Assembly (NCBI GenBank): GCA_019787685.1
Contig: JAHNUO010000004.1
Location: 1,426,001-1,490,000, forward strand
Source of the DNA: Chiua virens
Lineage: Eukaryota > Basidiomycota > Agaricomycetes > Boletales > Boletaceae
DNA length: 64,000 bases
Direction: 5' to 3'
Part shown: positions 22,737-36,618 of the stretch, one piece after another
Position numbering within the stretch: the first letter of the stretch is position 1
Layout of the letters: each line of letters opens with the position of its first letter
Notes under the pieces: generated by a model
What the model saw: the letters and a program-made list of their open reading frames with translations, nothing else
Databases searched by the model: none
Told to the model about the DNA's origin: nothing
Translations under genes and position numbers: made by a program

Positions 22737-25700
22737 ACTCGACACTGCAGCGCCACTATCAGCAATCATATTGGTTCCGTGTTCTGTGTACCTTCACCCC
22801 AATTATCTTATTTCGGTATTTGTTGTGCATTGACTTGCACGTGATTTCTTGCTGGTGATCTTATGGTTTGCTTCACAGTTCCATGTTCGCAGAAGATACG
22901 ATTGAGGATGTTTAGAGTGACAATACGTAAGGTCTTCAAAATTCATATCCGGGCGGCCCGCCAACTGGGGAGATAAGCTGGGAAGACGAAGGCTGACTCA
23001 GGCAAAGAGAAGACAAACTATGGAACCTTGAGCGCCGACCCTGAAACTCGGGAATTCACGTGCTACATCGAAGGTATGGCCACCCAATGTGCTTGCAGAG
23101 TTTAAGCCGGTGGGGATTGTTCGCCAACGAGAGTTGCAACGTTGCGTCCGTGCACGGTAGAAGATTGATCATCGGGTGAGTACGTGCGATGGACGGACCA
23201 ATTAATACCAAGCTCCATGTTCAGGGTAGAAGTGATGGGCGAACAACCATGAATGGACACGGAACCAGCGGGATTCTCTTCCATTCATTGCAGCAGCAGG
23301 CCTCGTTGGACATATGCTTGTCGTATACAGCTCTCCGACGGGTGTCGACGCATTGCATACCCATCGCTGAAGCCGATGACTGTTGTGTCGGTCACCGGAA
23401 CCGAATCTGGATGGGTGTAGACGTATCTCCACTTGGATGATCACGACGACACAACTGGAAGTGGAGCGATACGGTCTCAGAATTAATCATATTGGCTACG
23501 AATCGCCAAACTCTTCGGCGCTGACTCCTTCCCAAGGTGGTGTACTAATAGTTGCTTGTTTGCTTATCTTGAAGTAGGCGTTCCTGAGAGGAAGTTGTTT
23601 ATTTTTGCACACGCGGTTCGCTTGTGTACATTCCTGCAGCACGGAGCCGGGTTTTATATTATTGTGCAAACATGTGTTCAACTGAGGTACATGGAATGGA
23701 AGACACGTCGCGGAATTTCGAGGTGGAGTGTATCGTCACCCAACTGCGGAGCTACAGCATCTGAGCTATTCGACACTCGAACACGAATCACTCCGCGGAT
23801 CTGGTGACATGGAGTAGATACTTGCCTGTCTGTGGGGTCATTGATATCGTTGCCCCTAGGACACGGACTGCCTTTGAATGACATCCCGTGTTTAATAATA
23901 CTGGTTCATGTGTTAAACATCTCTGAGGCGACGAGCTGTCGTAGTGTTACGGCTCATCTGCAGATAAGCATACTACCGTACGTACTGTGCCTTTGTGACC
24001 GCAGCCCCATGGGCCTGGCGCTCGCGATGATTAAAATATATACAGCATACAGCACTGTACAGGGTCGAATTACGGTGGGATATGGACAATTCTGGGGATT
24101 CCGAGCACACCCCCAAGCCCCTGGAACTTGCCCTAGGATGCAGCGTGCAGCACTAATACGTATCTACCCGATCACACAGTTGGTGGCCTGACTCCGAATT
24201 TGGTTATCCCTTCAAGCTGTTCCGAGATTCGCCGTGGACCGCACTTGGGGTTGAGAGCGACAAAAATGGCTTTGTATAATGGACCGGTCTGGTCTCGGCT
24301 ATTCTTGTCAGGGATTTGGCCGAGCGTGATCAACCCAGCTCAGTACTGAGTGTGTGGCACTGCGGCCTGTGCAAAGATCAGCGGTGTCGGACGGGTTGCT
24401 ACCCACGAACGTGGTGACCGTCAAGTCAAGACACACATGGTATGGCGGCTTACACGCACACCGCGATGAGCGCAGGTAGTAACGAGGCGGGCTGGATGGG
24501 GAAGTGAAGATATTACGCAGAATCTGCCAAACCTGCGCGCGGTTTAGGACCTGAAAAAGCAGGATCACGGCGGACAAGCGGCACAGCGCCGTGAAACGCA
24601 GGCTATTCCGGGGATGGAGGGCAGCTGGTACCTATCAACCGTATCAAGTGGCTCAATCAGTGCACTGTGAGTCCACTGCGCACATGATAAAAATGTCCAG
24701 ATCACACGTCCCGTCATGACTCGGGGACCATTCCAGGCTCGGACGTCAGCGTCATGGCTGTTTGAGCGTTCACAAGATGCAGAATGACGGCCACGTCATC
24801 GGCAACCTCGAAGACAAAGGAATATGAAGAACGTGCGCTGCTGCGAGCTAGACGGAGTGCGCCTTGTCGGGCGTGTGCACACACATGGAACACACATGAC
24901 AACAGAGATTTTCGGACGAGACGCAATTAAGGCGTATTAAGACGTTGAGTAGTTCTAGGCTGGGGTAATCTAGATAGGACCAAGATAAGGCACTCCCTCT
25001 GAATGTGGGGTATACTTGTCGCTGTTGCCATATGCATTTATTATGTAATTCTGAATTTTTATTTTTTTTTTGATATCGTTCGGCAATTCCCAATCTCGGA
25101 CCGATACGGACACGGAGCCGTACTTGCAGAATGCAGAGAGAAAAGACGACGACACCCTTTGAGAACGTTCGCCATCGTCGTCAACAGCGAGCAGGATATT
25201 ATCCTCACCGCCCTTGGCCCGCTTAACGACGATCAGTTGACCGCAACACAGCCCATCATCCGACCCACGCGCAGAAACGAGCATCGTTGCGGTGCGCTCG
25301 TCTTCTCCTTTTCCGTGTTCCCCACGTTCGTATCTCCACCCCGCCTCATCCACGCTCCAGAGTCCCCGAGGCTGTCGTCCAAGTCGCACACAGCTTTAGC
25401 ATTCCGTTACGACACGCTTGTCACCGCTTCCCAACGCAGCGTGTCTCATTCCTCCCCTTTCCTTTTCCCCCATCGTCCCGAACTTCTCCTCAATTAACTG
25501 ATTCCGGCCTTACCCCGGACTTTATACCTTCGCAACCCTCTCTGCTTCTTCACAACCATCCGTCTATAGATTCCTATCTCATACTTACGAGCACGCCGTA
25601 ATATCACACACACCCCGTCTTCCTTGAAAGCCTTCGTTTCTCTTTCCACAACTGGTCGAATGTGCTTGCCCTATTGATAAATCTACACCTCTCTAGAACA

Positions 25701-25839
25701 TATCCTATCTCCATCCCCTCTCTTACATCACCGTGTGTCCTCCCTTCCCTCTCAGGGTCCCTCCCTCATGTGTACTTATATCTCTCCTCTCCAGCCTGCC
25801 TCGATCCCTTTCTCCTCTACCTTCCCAGCTCTCATCTCT
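22737..25839. other. 3.1 kb gene-poor stretch before cre1
   Basis: All frames are broken often and no protein family, tRNA or repeat was recognised. The right end (about 25440-25839) is a C/T-rich leader typical of fungal 5' UTRs. A poly-T tract lies near 25060-25073. Three words matching the SYGGRG Cre1 site occur at 25005-25010, 25339-25344 and 25513-25518. Confidence 0.45.
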
Positions 25840-28073
<2,234 letters not shown>

Positions 28074-28562
28074 CCTTATACATATGCTCCACCACCATTC
28101 CAACCACAGCTCAAACTCATGCCTTTTTATGTTTCCTACATCGACCATTATATCCTATTGTTCACTTTCCGGTGTTCGCTTAGTACGCACGATTCACTCT
28201 TTTTGAGTATTCTGCATGCAACGACCTTTCTATCTCCTCTCCTTGACATAGAATTCACTTTTAGACCGTCCATATTGAAGCGTGTTTCTTTCGCGATAGA
28301 TGCGTCACGTATATAAGGATCAGGCATCTTGAGGACGTATTTTATGTAGTCTTAATATTTCCATGTATCTACTCATCTACCTCCATCATTCCTTTGAGGT
28401 TTGTATGAATGCAGGATTGTATCTTTGCAGGATGTCAATGTGGCTGACGTCGTAAGCCTGCGACAAACGTGCTAGTGAACTCCGACTCGATGAATTGAAC
28501 TGTCACTTGGTACACGCGAACGACCCATAAGTATGCACTCCCGCAGGTCGCGTTCAATCTAC
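28074..28562. other. Intergenic region, cre1 3' end to WD40 gene
   Basis: An AT-rich 3' UTR-like stretch with no supported gene. Confidence 0.4.
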
Positions 28563-30908
28563 ATGGATAATCTAACCTCGAATGGCATCGAGCGAATGAG
28601 AAAGGAAATCATGTTGAGAACGTGCGCTCAGGGCTTTCCGTTCTCAAGGTGTGCCTATCAATCTACCTTAGTTCCTTGACGCGGCAACCAAAGGTTGAAT
28701 TGGCAGGAAATTGACGGCCCACAAGTCTTGCGTGAACACTCTTGCGTTCTCGCGAAATGGTGGAAGATGGTTGGCCAGTGCTGGAGACGGTAAATCCGTT
28801 GACGAGTTCACCACTACCGCAAGCTGACTGTTACCTTGATGCATTCTCTGCCAAGATTTTCGTGTCCAACTTTGGGATTTCAATCAAGATGATGTGCGGT
28901 ATCCGTCTCAAACTTACGCAGGCCCCACCGTTGGTCGTTTTCCTCGGAGATAACTGTGCTGCTCATCGAGCGCGATAACATATTTGTAGGGCAATGTGCT
29001 ATCTCTCGACTTCTCTGCCTCCAACCAATATCTTATAAGGTCCGCATTTGTTTCACCTTCGCTCCTAGGATCACCCAACTGAATATTCTCAGCGGCGGCG
29101 CAGACAATCTCATTCTAAGGTTTGACATTTCAAGACCGGAGATGGGTCCTGGTATGGGAACTGGAACGCGGCCCGCGCAGGACGTGTATCGACGGCATGA
29201 TGTAAGTGGGGTTTTTTCGAAGCACCCTTCTAAGTTATCAGCCTTTTTCAACCCAATGACAACGTGAGTAGGACAGCGTGCGGAGCGTGAGCGCGCACCC
29301 TCATCAAGATGAAGTGTTTCTCAGCGCGAGGTAAGGTCCCATGACGTTTTAAGTTTATGAATTTGCATTTGTCTGATTCTTTGATGGCATTCCCGTTCCC
29401 GCTGTCCTAGTGAGGATGGCAAGATCATCCTCCACGATGCACGTGTTGATAGGAGGCTGTCACCTGCTCAGGGAGCCGTTCAACATGCAACAGAGTTTAC
29501 TGGTGTACAAACACATCCCGTCATGGAACACATATTTGCTACCAGTGACTCTCACGGACAAGTATGTCTTCGTGACACCCGGATGGCATTCGGCCCGTTA
29601 TCTAGCAGGTCCAACGAAGGAATTGTGCAGAATGTGAGCTTTTTGGACCCTCTATTACCGCGGCTCATCGGCTGAGTCATTATTTAAAAAGTACAACACC
29701 AAGCTGTCAAAACATTCTTTGAGCTATCTGAGCAACCCCGAAAGCAGTAGTATTACCTTTGATCGCGATGGTCAGCATCCATTGCGCCACTCGCTAATGC
29801 GTCCGTGAACCTGATTTTTTTTCCTTCAAGGGAGTAAATTTGCCGTAACGATGCTTGTGCGTCTTCGTTTCGATATTCAAATGATTGTGCTCCAAGCTCT
29901 GGATAGCACTGGTTTCCAACCATTTACGCCGTATCGGATCCTCACCCTCTTGCTGTTCTGACTGGCAAGAACAACCCTGACGGCTCACCCGTTCATTTCG
30001 GTGAAAGAACGTACTCCAATTCGTGCACCATGAAGGTGATTTTTTTTATCTCCTTTCCCCCTATTCTCTAACGTAAATAGTCAGGAGCATTCGGTGGTCC
30101 CGGAATGAACGAAGATATTCTTTATGGAGCAGGGTCTGACGACTTCCGGGGCTACGTCTGGAAGATACCAGAGTTCAGTACACTTTCCGGGCTCAGACAA
30201 GAAATTAACGCGGATGAATGGATGGCACATGAATGGGCTGGCGTTTGCGGTGAGTTGATCGATAGCCCCCAAAATGCAGTATGACACCATTCCTCATGTA
30301 TCCCAGCTTACTCCGAAAACCAATGGGCCACACGGTACATCCCGCTCCAAATCGACACTCCACTTTGCCGATTGAATGGTACGTTTCAGCTGGATCGAGC
30401 CTTGCAGGTACGGAGGATCACATTTGCTGTGTGCTCAGGGCATAGGTCCATTGTGAATGCCGTTGCAATGCATCCATCGCTTCTCCATATTGTCACCTCC
30501 GGAATCGAACGCCATGTGTTATTACACAGCCCAACATGTGCTTCACCGGTGGTTCCTCGACTCTCAGAAACGCCGTCTGAGACCAGAAGGCTAGGAGAAC
30601 CTACCCTTCAGGACTCAGCTCACTTCCTAAGAACGTTGCTGTTGGGTCCCCATCCGACATTGCATGAGGACCTCGACGATGCGGGTGACGAAGAAGAAGC
30701 GATAACCCTGTTTGATCAGTGGGTACACTAGATCGATCATTAAGGGGTTCTCTAATGAAAACGAAACGTACACAGCATTCTAAACCAAGAAGGCGGAGGA
30801 GACGTGTTCACACTGCGTCATTGGGGAAACGAGGATTCTGATGCTGAAGATGATCACCTCGTGGTTAATATAATGGACTCGCCAACTTCTTCACAATCCA
30901 TTGAGTAG
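28563..30908 (+). CDS. WD40-repeat protein, DCAF5-like
   Basis: The protein is a beta-propeller of the kind that serves as substrate receptor for DDB1-CUL4 ubiquitin ligases. The likely start at 28563 gives MDNLTSNGIERMRKEIMLRT. The first repeat reads KLTAHKSCVNTLAFSRNG and LASAGD, joined by an intron at 28790-28855 to DFRVQLWDFNQDDVRYPSQT. The next is GNVLSLDFSASNQYLIS joined to GGADNLILRFDISRPEM. Later ones give VRSVSAHPHQDEVFLSAS, EDGKIILHDARVDRRLS and EHIFATSDSHGQVCLRDTR. Then come TYSNSCTMK, GSDDFRGYVWKIPEFSTLS and HRSIVNAVAMHPSLLHIVTS. The C-terminus is acidic and ends DSPTSSQSIE. The junction between the first exon and repeat one does not splice in frame. The family call DCAF5-like rests on repeat order; another WD40 subfamily is possible. 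Confidence 0.72.
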
Positions 30909-31168
30909 GTGGTTCATGCAGGTGTCGGTGCTGTAGGTTGCGTCGTACATGGTGTTCCAAGTCAAAGGCGCGCTCGAGCCCTAAGTCATGGCCTGATGTT
31001 CGACTCGTTTTTTGCGCACTCTCTCCCTGAAGCAGTTCTCCGCAGCGTCACTTTTTCAGGTTTATTGAGAACGCCGGGATTAGCGCCAATGCTGTGGTTG
31101 CACGTGCCCTTAACGATATCTCGATAGGACTCTTCAGGTTAGACGCCATCGACCGTATCTCAACCATC

Positions 31169-32647
31169 ATGTTTGCTGGCCTCTCAAGACAGACCAGACT
31201 TCCGATCGAGGATTCCAACATCGCCGTCCTAGGCCGCTCAGAGGTAGAGACGATGCTGCTGGCGCCCACCACCGCGATTTAACAATCTGCCCGCTGCCCA
31301 GTTCGATGCAAAGTATCAGGTCAAGCCAGGCAGCCTCGATCCTGTATGGGAAGGCGCAGGCAAAAAACTGGGCATAACGATGTGGCGCGTCGACCAGTCG
31401 GGATTAGTCACCTGGCCGGATGAAACGGCGTACAGAGCGTTCGAGCGACTCGGGTATTTTTACGACGAAGACGCGTACATCTTATTGTATGTGAGGCGCT
31501 TTCGATGCTGTTGTGTTTTCGGTTGCTGATGTTCGAGATTAGACGTCCAAGGCCACCGATTCGAGTGAAGGGACCGTTCTGCTATGACATCCACTATTGG
31601 ATCGGTAACAAGGCGATGCAGGAGGAGACGGCTACTGCTGTATACAAGAGCATCGAGCTTGATGAACGTGCGTGTTGACCCATGTTCAAAGGCGTCCTGT
31701 CAACGCATCTGCTGCATCCTCAGTTCTCGGAAAGCAAACAAGCGCTGCATCGTGAAGCGCAGGGCCAAGAATCCCAATGCATGCTCGCGCTCTTCCCCGT
31801 CTTCATGGTGTACAAAGGCGGCAAATTCACGAACTGGCACCACCCCGCCCTGCGCCTCAACCCAGGTGTTCGAAAGATCTACCGGATGTGGACGACGACG
31901 TACAAGATCTACCCCGAGTTCCGGCTGTACAGCAATGTCAAGGGCAAACAGACCATCTCGTACGAGCTCGACTTGGACGATCTCGAGCTCGAACAAGGCG
32001 GGCTGTATTGCTATGATTCGGACAAGCTGATCGCCCTGTACTGTACCAAGGCGAGCTCCGCTTGGGATCGGTTTTGGGTGGGGGAAATGGTGATGTACAT
32101 TGGGTACACGCGACTTCATTTCCACAACAACTTTGGCAGCTACGGTGCGTCCAGTCTTCTTTCCTCCATTGGGCGAGCATTCACACCATGCGTGACAGAG
32201 GAAGGCACGCCGAGAGAGGAGAAATTCAGAGAGATCATCGGGGTCAAGGACGTGACGCCTCGCCACTCACACGTGCCGGCTGACGCAGTGGGTTCGCCTG
32301 CTCAGCTGTACCGTCTTTCCGAGGTGGTGCCCCGTCTCGCGTTCTCACCGGTCCAAGGAAACGCGCTCCCCACGCTCGGTGCACTCGAGTCCAAAGAGAT
32401 ATACATTCTCGACGACTATGGATACCCGCACGATCCTACGGTGTACGTATGGGTCGGGAAGGATATTGATGGCGCCCAAGCGCGTATCGCACTGGTGTAT
32501 GGTGAGGAGTACCTCAAAGACAAGAGGGCTAGTGGGGGCGCGGAAGTGTCTATCTCGTTGCCTGTTGTCAGGATTTGGCAAGGTCGGGAAACGACTCAGT
32601 TCCTGAGAGCGTTGGGTTCAGACGCTCAGGCAGAGAGCGGGGCTTGA
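31169..32647 (+). CDS. Gelsolin/villin-like actin-binding protein
   Basis: Gelsolin-repeat proteins sever and cap actin filaments in a calcium-dependent manner in the cytoplasm. The ATG at 31169 gives MFAGLSRQTRLPIEDSNIAV. Next is FNNLPAAQFDAKYQVKPGS then KKLGITMWRVDQSGLVTWPD, with a one-base frame step between them near 31270. An intron (GTATGT to GATTAG, about 31490-31540) leads to CYDIHYWIGNKAMQEETATA, the classical gelsolin segment core. A further intron around 31670-31740 leads to LHREAQGQES, LFPVFMVYKGGKF, ELDLDDLELEQGGLYCYDS and a final repeat with VYVWVGKDIDGAQARIAL. The length suits a three-repeat protein. The 3' end from 32439 onward is present again at 36618. The exact splice near 31730 is open. 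Confidence 0.78.
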
Positions 32648-34761
32648 AAGTTTGATGGTTGGGTGCTTATAAAAGGAACAGCTCTTCTTCAACTATCCAT
32701 AATCACTTGTAACCACCTGTCAATGTACGCTAGTGTGGGCAACGAATGTCTATGAGTGTAGTCAGCGAGAGAGCGATAGCGTATGCTGTAGGGTAAATGA
32801 AGCAAGCTGACAATAGTGCGTAAAAGGAGTCGGTAGTTTTAGTAGCGTGCGTCACGCCGTTGTGTATTCCTGGAGTGCTATATGGGTGTCATACGCCGCC
32901 TGTGGCGATGGTTCATCGATCGGTTGGTAGTTAGCCTGAGGGGCAGTCGTCACCCAGCCACCACTAGGCACCGAGGTGTTCCTGGCGCGGCGGCGACGGT
33001 ACCAGCCTAAGATAGGACCGCAGATGAGCAAAAGCAGGACAAGGCATACAGCAGTGACCACGATGATCACCCATGGGGGCGTCTTGTGGCTGGATTTAGA
33101 GCCAGAACTAGAGCTGAGGTTTCCATCATTATTTCCGGTGCGGATTCTGGCAAAATCTTCTGCTGCCTGAGTTGCATTTGTTATTGGGAGAAGTTGGATA
33201 TAGGCAGTGTCCGTGGATGGCGTGGCTGCGGCGGCGTTCACCATGTTACCAAAATTGATTAGCATGTAGGCATTGCGCACTGGAGACACGACAACTTGTG
33301 AGATCAGTAACTTGTGAGAAAGAGGCAGAACCTACAGAATGCCATTCCCAAAACCATATCAAAGAGAATTTCACCGTCCTTGCTCAATATCGAATGAAAA
33401 TGGCTGGAACTGTGGGGAATTAACAATGAATTGATCAGCACAATCAGGTCACGCTCACCGCACCAACACAAACAGTCTGACCATCTTGCTGCAAGGCGAA
33501 CCCATCAAAGTTCAAGTCGAGGGGGTGAATGGGGAACTCGATGCCGCCAAAAATGAAAGTAGCGCTGACTTCTTGATCGCAAGGGAGGACCCAGATCTCT
33601 CCAAGATTGGACACATTTTCAAGGACGGAATTGGGGATAGCACTGTACAATGCCTCAGCGACATAACTGGGTATTTACAATAAGGACCTGTCAGACATAT
33701 GATACCATAGACTCACGAAGGAACCTGAGGGAGTGAGAACCCAGTATCAAAAATGACTGTTGCATTCTGGGTTTGCGCTCCTGTAACCTGGGTCTTGATC
33801 TCAATTGGCTTGCCATCAGGCCCAATGATACCGTTAACATCGAGTAAAGTTTGCCAATGTTGGCCATCTGCGAGTGGAGCAATGGTGACGGGATGCTGAG
33901 GTTGGTTGAGGATGTCTTTGTAATCACCCAAAACTTCCCCGATGGCAAGGTCACCTGGATAGGGTTCATCCGGATCGTCAGAGCGTTGAAGGAGGATGGC
34001 AAGTGTTGGTGGGACTGAAGGATTGGACATAAATATCCGGTCCAGAGGGGGGTTGGCTGCAGATGAATCTCCCGGTCTTCTGATGCTCGATCCAGAACTA
34101 GGCCCAAGGCCAATGATACCGTCTACACCTGCAACTGCATGTCCCGCTTGTGCCTTAACTGCAGGAGAGTCAGTCGCATGATCAAAGCGAGTAAACGTGA
34201 GACTGACTAAAGTATTGAGACTGAATAGAAAATCCAGCAAAATCAAAGGTTGCGGACATGACATCACCTAGCAGGGTCAATAAACTACCACCAAAGAGGA
34301 CAGAGGCAGTCACCTGCAGCTGAGCCAGACGCATAAGTTACACTTGCTTGAAAATCTTGAGGGACGGCACCAGGCACGGTCCGGGACACCCAAAGATCGG
34401 CGCTTATGAGTCGATGAGTCAATGGGTTATAGCCACAGCAAATAAAAAGGTACGTACCTGCCGGTATCAATCATGATGGAGAACGGAGACCCGTTGAAAG
34501 TGACGTTAGTGGTGTAGACGAGATTCTTAGAGTCATCATTCAATTGAGACAAAGTTCCTGACAGGGCAGTTCTCCGCCCGAGGTTGGGAGAGGAGTACCC
34601 CAGTTGACCTGAGAGGGGAAGGTGAGACGCATAGCTGGGAACGACCAGGGCAAGGATGCCACAGGAAAGGAGCAGGGAGAGTTTCATGAGTAGAAGAAAG
34701 AAAGCGAACTAACCACAGGAACGTACCCATGAGGCCAATTTATGAGTGCAGGCTCATTGAT
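32439..34761. repeat. Segmental duplication, copy 1 (gelsolin 3' end plus aspartic protease)
   Basis: This block matches 36618-38989 in the same orientation. Identity starts at CGGTGTACGTATGG inside the last gelsolin exon and ends at CATTGAT upstream of the protease start. Introns are kept, so it is a DNA-level duplication. Differences are scattered substitutions and small indels. Copy 1 is joined to the intact gelsolin gene on its left. Confidence 0.92.
32852..34687 (-). CDS. Membrane-anchored pepsin-like aspartic protease, copy 1
   Basis: A1-family aspartic peptidase expected in the secretory pathway or at the cell surface. The start at 34687 gives MKLSLLLSCGILALVVPSYA, a signal peptide. 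The first active site, SIMIDTGS then ADLWVS, is split by an intron (GTACGT donor). The second is IFDTGFSLPQVP near 33730. One apparent frame break is a real 49-base intron (GTCAGT to CTGCAG) joining SIQSQYF to KAQAGHAVAGVDGIIGLG. The C-terminal part has AYMLINFGNMVN, a Ser-rich stalk, the membrane helix WVIIVVTAVCLVLLLLICG and a basic anchor YRRRRAR. The cytoplasmic tail ends early (IALQEYTTA) because of a deletion and a two-base loss relative to copy 2. Only about 74 bases of the ancestral upstream sequence remain. Both catalytic Asp are present. Confidence 0.85.
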
Positions 34762-34814
34762 TTACCAGATCACTCCACTTGGAATTGTGTCGACTACATC
34801 CGAGTGTTTCTGAG

Positions 34815-35039
34815 CTGTTTCATGTTTCCGTGGTTAGTACAATTGCAAATTTGATTGCTACTGTTAAACAGTTTATACTTTCAATGAAAAATCATATTCG
34901 CCCACCAGTGGCAAATATTGTGGAACACAATTCAGCAGACACGGCTGTAATAGGGGACCCGCTCGAGTGTGTTTCATGTTTCCATGCATGGCTAGTACAA
35001 TTGCTAATCTGATTGCTACTTTCATTTTCGCCCACCAGT
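34815..35039. repeat. Imperfect direct repeat, two units
   Basis: Two units share GTTTCATGTTTCC, then GCTAGTACAATTGC or GTTAGTACAATTGC, then GATTGCTACT, and close with CGCCCACCAG at 34899-34909 and 35029-35039. The first unit spans about 34816-34909 and the second about 34968-35039. They lie just outside duplication copy 1 and next to the helicase remnant. They may be traces of a mobile element. Confidence 0.6.
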
Positions 35040-35159
35040 CTGCTATTACTTTATCTAAAGTGCCCAGTTGAGCATCTTCCGCTCGCAGGTGCTCACTTGG
35101 GTGTGTGGTGAACAGTTTTTCATTAAACTCTCTCAGCAATCTGTTTCGCAGCAGGAGTA

Positions 35160-35985
35160 CGCGAGGTGGCGACTGACTCGGATCAGACGGCCGGGGACGA
35201 CGACTATGAATTAGGATCCCCTGATACAGGTCGACATTTTATATATCCTACTACCATTGTCTCCGGACGACTCAGATGTGTAATCTGTAATCGTTGTCTC
35301 GACAGTGAGGCCGAGCTTGGTTTGCTCATGTTTATACTAATGCTCGATGCTCGATCTCCAACAATCTGACGTTCTCACGACCTCGGCTATGCGACAGAGC
35401 GACGTATGCATTGAATGGTGTTAGCTCTCCTGTGGGTGGTGTCCCGATGCTCGACTGGCATACAAGTCTGCTTCTAAGGGCTGACCCGATGGACTCCGGA
35501 CGCCTCACCGCTGTTGATCCATCTGAACTATTGCATGAACAACGGCATGTGTATGACATCATTGATTAGCATATCAGCGAACAACTCGCAGGCAAAGATC
35601 CTCCTCAGCTATGGATGATCATACCTGGGGAGGGGTGAGTGGGGAAATCTAAAACGATTCAAACAATCACCAAAAACTTCATATCAAGAGAGATGAGAAA
35701 CTAACAGCTCACACCGGGATCGCCGCCTCCATTATTGACAGGAAGATTGCATGTTCTTGGTGGGATTGGTGTTAACGGTCGGGAACCAGGTGTGCATGCT
35801 ATGAAGAAGTTAGCTCAATTCTGGATTGAAGGAAAGGACCGTCTCATCATTGATGAGATACCAATGGTTGGGCGAAAATTCTTTGTGCAATTATCTAGGA
35901 CTATTGGTCAAGCAAAAACAGCTAGTGGAGAGGGCAACCGGGACCTACAATTTGGCGGTCTTAATCAGTGTTCAATTTACGGCGC
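35160..35985 (+). pseudogene. Helitron-type (PIF1-like) helicase fragment, broken
   Basis: The reading shows the block order of Helitron helicases. It includes ATYALNGVSSPVGGVPMLDW, SELLHEQRHVYDIID, then a Walker A region read as IIPGEG-stop-VGKSKTIQTITKNF. It continues with AHTGIAASIID, a shift of frame, HVLGGIGVNG and the Walker B-like KDRLIIDEIPMVGRKFF, then LSRTIGQAK and LQFGGLNQ. Two nonsense codons are visible: TAG at 35567-35569, where the family usually has Trp, and TGA at 35636-35638 inside the Walker A glycines. A frame change follows near 35740. The Rep/HUH nuclease domain is absent. The fragment stops where the inverted glucoamylase piece begins. It is clearly inactive. Confidence 0.8.
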
Positions 35986-35987
35986 TC

Positions 35988-36618
35988 GACGGTTAACCCC
36001 GCTGCACCCCAGCTCGCTGAAGTCTGTCCTGCATGCGCCGTAAAGACGGTCAGCGCAGACGCATAACTCCATGTGAGGTCAATGGCGCTCTCGGGGGTCC
36101 CATCGTCCCTGTTGTACTCCTCCGAGAGTTCACCGCCTGACGGGGTGTACTTGGCACCGATGACCACAAACCCATCGGCAAACGTCTTGACGGCACTGAT
36201 GAGGGCTCCAAAGGTCGACGAGGAAGAAGAGTAAGTGCCGAGGCTCAAGGACGTGTCGAATTGCTGGAAGAAGCCGAGGGAAACGGAGGTGACGTCGATA
36301 TAGCCTTGTTTGTTCCAGACGATGAGGGCGTTGTAGAGCTGTTCTGCAACGGCGAAGGTGGTGAGGTACCATGGCTGGCGGATTTGTGCCATGTTAGAAC
36401 AGTAACAAACTCGGGTGGACGACTCACATTGCCGCCGTAGTAGGTGTCCTTGGGGTATCGACTGGTGGCGACGCCAGCATTGGCGGGAATGCCGGCGTTG
36501 AGGGAATAGATGTAGCGGAACGAATCGGCGTAGACCTTGAGGTTCGAGAGGGCGATGTCGGAGCAAGGCTGGAAGGTGGAGGCAAGGACGGTGTTTGCGT
36601 CAATGCCGGAGCGACCGC
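35988..36618 (-). pseudogene. Inverted partial copy of the glucoamylase gene
   Basis: This 631-base piece is the reverse complement of 47827-48496 (670 bases). The size difference is exactly the 39-base in-frame deletion that removes the codons for [13 protein letters not shown]. The glucoamylase intron (GTGAGT to CGCCAG) is kept, so it came from DNA, not RNA. It covers the part from [12 protein letters not shown] to SWGAAGLTV. That includes the catalytic-base region SEEYNRDDG but not the catalytic acid region or the starch-binding domain. No start or promoter of its own is visible. It is best treated as a captured gene fragment. Confidence 0.92.

Noticed and set aside
33713..34267. Frame break in both duplicated protease genes near SIQSQYF
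   Set aside because: It is a 49-base intron (GTCAGT to CTGCAG) at the same position as an intron in the paralogue at 39095.
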